Origin: Thiobacillus sp.
Lineage (GTDB): Bacteria > Pseudomonadota > Gammaproteobacteria > Burkholderiales > Thiobacillaceae
Assembly: GCF_024708915.1 (NCBI RefSeq)
Contig: NZ_JANJXQ010000079.1
Coordinates: 1 to 21,408 of the forward strand
Reading direction: 5' to 3'
Length of the DNA: 21,408 bases
Positions 16,656 through 21,408 of this stretch are shown piece after piece. Each line of letters begins with the position of its first letter. Position 1 is the stretch's first letter. A program made the translations under genes and the position numbers. The notes under the pieces are model-generated. The model ran no database searches, was not told the origin of the DNA, and saw only the letters and a program-made list of their open reading frames with translations.

Positions 16656-16747
16656 GCAGCTGTGCACGGGTTGGTTGCGAATCCCGTATGGTGCCATCCC
16701 GCCGGGGCGGCGGGCATTCAGTTTTTTTTGCCGTGGGCGCGCGGCGT

Positions 16748-17467
16748 TTATAGTTCGCCGTTGGCGCCGGCGCGCATCACGTTTTCCAGCTTTTCGCGGA
16801 TTTCGATGGCATCCTTGCGCAGCTCCGCGGGGATGCCTTTCCAGTTGCCTACCAGCTGAAGCGCGGTCACATCCCAGTCCATCATCATCACCCAGATGTT
16901 TTTGTCGGCGTCTTCCATCACCGCGATGCGGCAGGGAAGAAAAACCACCATTTCCGGAATGATCTTCAGCAATTCGCGGCCAATCGCGATGTCGCAGAAG
17001 CTGAACACTTCGACGCGCGGCGCGTCGTAGTCTCCCAGGATGGCCTGAAAATCCTTCCACAGCAAATTGCTGCCGACGAACTTCATATTTACCTGGTTGG
17101 CGCGCAGCATCATCGACTCGACCACTTCGTCGAACGACACGCCCGGTTTGGCCTTGTACTTGACGGCGAAGTGGTTCATCGTTTCGCGCGGATCCATCTG
17201 CGCCATGTTGGCCATCATGGGCATCACCGTTTGCCGCCAGCGTTTCTTTTCCTCGGGCGTCAAAATACGATTCATCTGGTAGTCCCGATAGGGCGGGGGC
17301 GACGCCTGCTGGATCAGCATCGGGCCGTAGGGCGTGGGCTCGACGCCGATCCAGCCTTGGGCTGGCGCGGCCTGCGGGTCGCGCTCGACAGGGGCGACGG
17401 GCGGCTCGGCGGCGAGCGCCGGCAGGCTGCAAAGCCAGGCGAGGACGAATGAAAGGATGCGCAGCAT
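16748..17467 (-). CDS. Secreted DUF302-domain protein
   Basis: This is a 239-residue exported protein of unknown role. A signal peptide (MLRILSFVLAWLCSLPALAA) is followed by a Pro-rich linker with WIGVEPTPYGPM. The C-terminal 140 residues fit DUF302: SFDEVVESMMLRANQVNMKFVG, then VFSFCDIAIGRELLKIIPEMVVFLPCRIAVMED and WVMMMDWD. Two Cys residues (SFCD and LPCR) may pair. DUF302 proteins are frequent in sulfur-oxidising and other chemolithotrophic proteobacteria; their biochemistry is largely undefined. The ATG at 17467 is preceded by AGGAGA at six bases and gives a proper signal peptide; an ATG 39 bases further up (17506) would not. It follows the hybrid kinase gene after 65 bases that contain a strong hairpin. 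Confidence 0.82.
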   Translation of the reverse strand: MLRILSFVLAWLCSLPALAAEPPVAPVERDPQAAPAQGWIGVEPTPYGPMLIQQASPPPYRDYQMNRILTPEEKKRWRQTVMPMMANMAQMDPRETMNHFAVKYKAKPGVSFDEVVESMMLRANQVNMKFVGSNLLWKDFQAILGDYDAPRVEVFSFCDIAIGRELLKIIPEMVVFLPCRIAVMEDADKNIWVMMMDWDVTALQLVGNWKGIPAELRKDAIEIREKLENVMRAGANGEL

Positions 17468-17500
17468 GGCGTGTCTCCTGGGCTGTGACCCTCTCATCCT

Positions 17501-17522
17501 ACGCACGCTGCAGCGCGTGCGT
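17501..17522. other. Strong intercistronic hairpin
   Basis: ACGCACGC (17501-17508) and GCGTGCGT (17515-17522) form a perfect 8-bp stem with loop TGCAGC, starting ten bases beyond the kinase stop. No T-run follows on the minus strand, so it is not a standard terminator; an mRNA stability or attenuation element between the kinase and DUF302 genes is more likely. Confidence 0.6.
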
Positions 17523-17532
17523 CAATGCGCGG

Positions 17533-20052
17533 TCAGGCATGACTGTGAAAGGTGTTTTCCAGTGCCGCCAGCTCGGCGGCGGCGCTAACGAAATCACCCC
17601 GTTGCACGCTGCTTTCGATACGGGCGGCACCCTGCTGGATGGCCGTGGCCATCACGCTGGCGGCGGCGCCTTTCAGGGCATGGGCTTCCTTGCGGCATGA
17701 TTCGGCATGGCCCTGCTCGATCGCGCGCTTCAACGCCGCCAGGCTGGCCTCGGTGGTGCTGGCGAAGACCGCGGCCAGATCGTTTACCAGCTCCGGATTG
17801 CCGGGGTAGCGTGCATGCAGGGCGGGCAGGTCGAGCAGCGGAACGCGGGGGGTGGCAGGCCCGGCTTGCGGCAGCCATTGCTTCAGCAACGCCGCCAGCG
17901 CAGCCTCGGTATAGGGCTTGCTCAGATAATCGTTCGCCCCGGCCGCGAGGCAGACTTCGCGGAAATCGGTGTTGGCATTGGCGGTCAGCGCGATGACAGG
18001 GATATGGCGGACGTCGGTCGGCAGCCGGCGGATCTGCCGGGTGGCGTCCAGCCCGTCCATTTCCGGCATTTGCCAGTCCATCAGTACCAGATCGAACCGC
18101 TCTTTCTCCAGCATGTCCAGCGCCTGCGTTCCGCTGGCGGCAATGGCATATTGCAAGCCCATTTCGCGTAGCTGGTGCGCCAGCATTTTCTGGTTCACCG
18201 GATGGTCTTCCACGGCCAGGATGCGCCCCTGCAGCTGGATGGCGGCCTGCATCGGCAGCTCAACCAGCGGCAGCGTCGTTGCCGGCAGGCGCAGCGCCAG
18301 AGTGAAGCGGCTGCCCTTGCCTGGCGCGCTCTCGACCGTGAGCTGTCCCTCCATCAACTCAGCGAGCTGGCTGCTGACAGCGAGCCCCAGGCCGGTGCCG
18401 CCGTAACGTCGCGTGGTCGACGAGTCGGCTTGTGAAAAGGCCTGGAACAGGCGCGCCTGCGTTTCGGCGTTCATGCCGATGCCGCTGTCCTGGACGGTGA
18501 ACAGGCAATCGACCGCACCCTCCGCCGCTTCGAACGCCACGCGCAATTCGACTTCGCCCTGGTGCGTGAACTTGATGGCGTTGTCGACCAGGTTGAGCAG
18601 GATCTGGCGGATACGCGTAGGGTCGCCCAGCAGGGCGGCGGGCGGCGCATCGGGCAGGGTCAGCTTGAGGTGCAGGTTCTTTTCCAGTGCGCGCGCCTGA
18701 AACAGCGTAACCACCCCCTGCGCCAGCGCTGCCGGTGAGAAGGCGACCTGCTCGATGGCCAGTTTGCCGGCCTCGATTTTGGAAAAGTCGAGGATGTCGT
18801 TGATGATGGTAAGCAGGCCTTCCGCCGAGCTTTTCAGGGTCGCCACGTATTCGCGCTGTTGTCCGTCGAGCGGGGTTTTCAGCAGCAATCCGCTCATCCC
18901 CAGGATACCGTGCATGGGGGTGCGGATTTCATGGCTGACGTTGGCGATGAACCCCGATTTGGCATGCGCCATTTGCAGGGCGGCTTCGCGCGCCGCTTCC
19001 TTGGCGGCCTCGGCGGCACGGCGTTCGGACACGTCGCGCATGATCGCCTGGATCACCGGCCTGCCTTCCAGCTGCATTGCGTGCATGGCGATTTCGGCCG
19101 AGAACACGGAGCCGTCCTGGCGACGCCCCTGCCAGTCCATCACCGCATGCCCCTGGCTGCGTGCCTGGCGGATCGCCTGCGTGGCGTGATCGTGGGCGCT
19201 CATGCCATGGGCCTGGAGCGGCGTGCCAAGCTGGGAAATGGATTTGCCGAGGAAGGTGGCGACCGAATCCATGCCGAACAGCGATAGCGTGGCGGGGTTG
19301 CAGTCGGTGAAGCCCTTGTCGTCGAGAATGACGACGGCGTCGGAGTTGGTTTCGAACAGGGTCTGGTATTTCTGCTTTTCGGTTTCGAGCTGGCGCGTCT
19401 GCGTCAGCATGCGGCGGCTGACCAGCACCGCAACCAGGGTCGCCAGCAGGGTTGCACTGATGCCCAGCACCAGCATCAGGTTACGGGTGGCCTGATAGGC
19501 GGTGAAGGTTTTGACGAGCGCCGCTTCGTTGGCCTCGCGCTGCAGGCTGGTCATGTTGTTGAGCGATTCCATCAACTCGTTTTGCAGGGGAATGGCCTCC
19601 TCCTGCAACTGCTTGAGGGCGTCGTAATTGTTCTCGTCGAGCGCCGCCTGGACCACGTTGAACATGATCGGCTGGTTGAAGGAGGTGAGGATGTCGAGTT
19701 CATCCATCAGCAGTTTCTCGTCCGGCGTGCTGAGCATGGTGCCCAGCTGGCCGCGGTCTTTGGCGTAGCGTTCGCCGTAATCCTGGAACCGCATGAAGAG
19801 TGCGTCCTTTTCCCAGGGATCGACGGCGATTACGATGTTGTGCATCAGCATCTGCCGGTCGCGAATGGTGTCGCGCATCCGCGAGGCTAGCCGGGTCTTG
19901 ACGTTGTTGACCGAAACCACATTGGCCAGCTCGGCGTTGAGATGCTCCATCTGGGTGACTCCCAGCCCGATCACCGCCAGCATCAGCAACAGGGCGGAGG
20001 TGAAGCCAAGCCCCACATTGAACATCAAGCTGCGCAGCGGAGAGGGCAGCAT
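17533..20052 (-). CDS. Membrane hybrid sensor histidine kinase with PAS, REC and HPt domains
   Basis: This protein senses a signal and runs an internal His-Asp-His phosphorelay. In order over 839 residues: membrane helix (about 11-33), a periplasmic four-helix-type sensor (about 35-188), second membrane helix (about 190-211), PAS (about 222-340), HisKA with H374 in [10 protein letters not shown], HATPase with N in LVDNAIKF and the DSGIGM and GGTGLGLAV boxes, a receiver domain with D659 in [11 protein letters not shown], and an HPt domain with H791 in EAHALKGAA. The final DNA-binding regulator is not nearby. The ATG at 20052 begins ten bases after the iron ATPase stop; an earlier in-frame ATG would place 24 low-similarity residues before the first membrane helix. 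The ligand is unknown. Confidence 0.94.
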   Translation of the reverse strand: MLPSPLRSLMFNVGLGFTSALLLMLAVIGLGVTQMEHLNAELANVVSVNNVKTRLASRMRDTIRDRQMLMHNIVIAVDPWEKDALFMRFQDYGERYAKDRGQLGTMLSTPDEKLLMDELDILTSFNQPIMFNVVQAALDENNYDALKQLQEEAIPLQNELMESLNNMTSLQREANEAALVKTFTAYQATRNLMLVLGISATLLATLVAVLVSRRMLTQTRQLETEKQKYQTLFETNSDAVVILDDKGFTDCNPATLSLFGMDSVATFLGKSISQLGTPLQAHGMSAHDHATQAIRQARSQGHAVMDWQGRRQDGSVFSAEIAMHAMQLEGRPVIQAIMRDVSERRAAEAAKEAAREAALQMAHAKSGFIANVSHEIRTPMHGILGMSGLLLKTPLDGQQREYVATLKSSAEGLLTIINDILDFSKIEAGKLAIEQVAFSPAALAQGVVTLFQARALEKNLHLKLTLPDAPPAALLGDPTRIRQILLNLVDNAIKFTHQGEVELRVAFEAAEGAVDCLFTVQDSGIGMNAETQARLFQAFSQADSSTTRRYGGTGLGLAVSSQLAELMEGQLTVESAPGKGSRFTLALRLPATTLPLVELPMQAAIQLQGRILAVEDHPVNQKMLAHQLREMGLQYAIAASGTQALDMLEKERFDLVLMDWQMPEMDGLDATRQIRRLPTDVRHIPVIALTANANTDFREVCLAAGANDYLSKPYTEAALAALLKQWLPQAGPATPRVPLLDLPALHARYPGNPELVNDLAAVFASTTEASLAALKRAIEQGHAESCRKEAHALKGAAASVMATAIQQGAARIESSVQRGDFVSAAAELAALENTFHSHA

Positions 20053-20062
20053 GGACGAGCGG

Positions 20063-21130
20063 TTACTCGCGCCGGAACGCCACGACGTGGTCGACCGCCA
20101 GCTTGATGCCGATCCTTTCGCCAATGGCGTGGTTGTGGTGCGATGGCACCAGCGACAGTGCGTGCTGGCCGCTCGGCAGTTTCAGCGTGTAGAGGAAGTC
20201 GGCGCCGCGGAAGGCCTTGTTTTCGACTTCGGCCAGCAGCAGGCTGTCGTCGTCGTGGACGATGTCGTCCGGGCGCAGCAGCACGTCGACGTGGCAGCTG
20301 CGTACGCATTGTTCGCAGCCGCTGGCGTCGCAATCGACCGGGATGTGCCCTTCCAGCACGCCGAGCTCGATTTCCACCTGGTGGTCGTTGATCACCTCTC
20401 CCGGCACCAGCGCACCCTGGCCGACGAAATCGGCGACGAAGCGGTTGCCCGGTTCGTGATACAGGTTGTAGGGCGTATCCCATTGCTGGATGCGGCCCTG
20501 GTGCATCACGCCGACCCAGTCGGCCAGCGCAAACGCCTCGTGCTGGTCGTGGGTGACGATGAGCGCGGTGGTGGCTTCGCGTTTGAGGATGTCGCGTACC
20601 TCGATCGACAGGCGTTCGCGCAGTTCCACGTCGAGGTTGGAGAACGGCTCGTCCATCAGGATCAGGCGCGGCCGCGGCGCCAGCGCGCGCGCCAGCGCGA
20701 CGCGCTGCTGCTGGCCGCCGGACAGTTGGTGGGGATACTGATCGGCGTGCGCCGTCAGTCCCACCAGTACGAGCAATTCGTCGATGCGTGCCTGGCGCGC
20801 GGCTCTGGCGTCATTACGCAGGCCGAAGCCGACGTTGTCCGCCACGCTGAGGTGCGGAAACAGCGCGTAGTCCTGGAACACCATGCCGATACGGCGTTTT
20901 TCGGCGGCCAGCATCCAGCCGGGGCGGCTGACGACTTCGCCGCCGATGCGGATTTCGCCGCTCTGGATCGGCTCGAAGCCGGAGATGCAGCGCAGCGCCG
21001 TGGTCTTGCCGCATCCCGACGGGCCCAGCAGGCAGCCGATCGCGCCTTCCGGCAGGGTGAAGCTGAGGTCGGCGATGATTTGCCGCTTGGCGTACGACTG
21101 CGAAACCGAATCGAGGATCAATTCAGCCAT
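20063..21130 (-). CDS. fbpC: ABC transporter ATPase, iron(III)-type (FbpC/AfuC-like), with Cys cluster
   Basis: This is the energising subunit of a periplasmic-binding-protein-dependent importer, most likely for ferric iron. The 355 residues show Walker A (GPSGCGKTT, 36-44), the Q-loop [14 protein letters not shown], the signature LSGGQQQR (136-143), Walker B LILMDEP (D160, E161) and H194 in VTHDQ. A C-terminal TOBE-like domain follows from about 240. Inside it stand C267, C272, C275 and C279 (C-x4-C-x2-C-x3-C), unusual for a TOBE region and possibly a metal or iron-sulfur site. A GGAG lies about ten bases before the ATG. It overlaps the permease gene by eight bases and is followed by the hybrid kinase. 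Family assignment to iron rests on this sequence and on the permease style; other CUT1-like substrates remain possible. Confidence 0.85.
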   Translation of the reverse strand: MAELILDSVSQSYAKRQIIADLSFTLPEGAIGCLLGPSGCGKTTALRCISGFEPIQSGEIRIGGEVVSRPGWMLAAEKRRIGMVFQDYALFPHLSVADNVGFGLRNDARAARQARIDELLVLVGLTAHADQYPHQLSGGQQQRVALARALAPRPRLILMDEPFSNLDVELRERLSIEVRDILKREATTALIVTHDQHEAFALADWVGVMHQGRIQQWDTPYNLYHEPGNRFVADFVGQGALVPGEVINDHQVEIELGVLEGHIPVDCDASGCEQCVRSCHVDVLLRPDDIVHDDDSLLLAEVENKAFRGADFLYTLKLPSGQHALSLVPSHHNHAIGERIGIKLAVDHVVAFRRE

Positions 21131-21408
21131 GGGAATGCGCTCCGCGCCAGGTCATGAGAATGATGGGGATGATACCGGCAACGACGATGGCGAGCGAAGG
21201 CAGCGCGGCGCGCTCCCACTCGCCTTCCGAGGTCATCTCGAACACCCGCACTGCGAGGGTGTCCCAGCCGAACGGGCGCATCAGCAGGGTGGCGGGCATT
21301 TCCTTGAGCACGTCGACGAACACCAGCAGTGCGGCACTCAGCGTGCCGGGCAGCAGCAGTGGCAAATAGACTCGCAGGAACAGCGCCGGGCCACCTACGC
21401 CAAGGCTG
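21123..21408 (-). CDS. ABC iron(III)-type permease (FbpB-like), C-terminal fragment at the window edge
   Basis: The last 94 or so residues of a membrane permease are visible; the 5' part lies outside the window. SLGVGGPALFLRVYLPLLLPG is the end of the conserved EAA cytoplasmic loop. LLVFVDVLKEMPATLLMRPFGWDTLAVRVFE is very typical of FbpB/iron(III) permeases, and a final membrane helix (SLAIVVAGIIPIILMTW) closes the chain. The stop overlaps the ATPase start by eight bases, so the two are translated together. The periplasmic iron-binding protein would be expected upstream, outside this window. Confidence 0.88.
   Translation of the reverse strand, partial: SLGVGGPALFLRVYLPLLLPGTLSAALLVFVDVLKEMPATLLMRPFGWDTLAVRVFEMTSEGEWERAALPSLAIVVAGIIPIILMTWRGAHSHG

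Noticed and set aside
16698..16729. GC-rich hairpin CCCGCC/GGCGGG followed by eight T, like a terminator
   Set aside because: The T-run is on the plus strand, where no gene ends, and stands seven bases from the stem. On the coding (minus) strand the A-run precedes the stem, so it would not terminate the DUF302 transcript.
15627..17432. Apparent 601-codon protein fusing a long N-terminal region to the HIT-type enzyme
   Set aside because: The first half is an Arg-rich shadow of the DUF302 gene; the recognisable enzyme begins near 16655-16697.
19793..21157. 454-codon plus-strand frame over the kinase and iron ATPase genes
   Set aside because: It is antisense to two well-supported genes and has shadow-type composition.

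Overview
This is a chromosomal stretch from a high-GC Gram-negative bacterium. Outer-membrane efflux parts, several lipoproteins, an MCE-type lipid transporter and FbpBC-type iron import all point to the Proteobacteria. Protein style and gene content (a DUF302 protein, a secreted SCP2-like protein, a CHASE2 adenylate cyclase) suggest a betaproteobacterium, perhaps near Thiobacillus or other Nitrosomonadales; that placement is an impression, not a measurement. I see no insertion sequence, phage, integron, CRISPR, tRNA or rRNA, and no gap between genes longer than about 250 bases.

Layout. (1) 1-6553, minus strand: a complete tripartite RND efflux operon (adaptor, pump, outer-membrane channel), followed by a DODA-type ring-opening dioxygenase cut by the window edge. 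(2) 6554-6800: a shared regulatory region with a 20-bp palindrome, placed to repress both the efflux operon and the divergent MarR gene (6801-7316, plus). A bidirectional terminator closes this block at about 7389-7419. (3) 7435-7944, minus: a small secreted SCP2-like protein with a very strong ribosome site. (4) 8175-11033, minus: an MCE (Mla-like) lipid-transport operon of MlaE permease, a short MlaF-like ATPase relic without a Walker A motif, MlaD-like substrate-binding protein and an unknown lipoprotein, apparently joined by 4-base overlaps. (5) 11117-15610, plus: a secreted SH3b protein, a secreted M48 metalloprotease, a CHASE2-class III adenylate cyclase and a class II-type cyclic-nucleotide phosphodiesterase, so cAMP synthesis and breakdown are encoded side by side. 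(6) 15627-21408, minus: the end of an iron(III)-type permease, its ATPase with an unusual four-cysteine cluster, a hybrid sensor kinase with a full His-Asp-His relay, a secreted DUF302 protein and a HIT/GalT-superfamily nucleotide phosphorylase-like enzyme.

Points that most deserve a second look are the MCE transporter whose own ATPase gene lacks the nucleotide-binding P-loop and seems to start at CTG, the Cys cluster in the FbpC-like protein, the cAMP make-and-break cluster coupled to an envelope protease, and the efflux/MarR operator.
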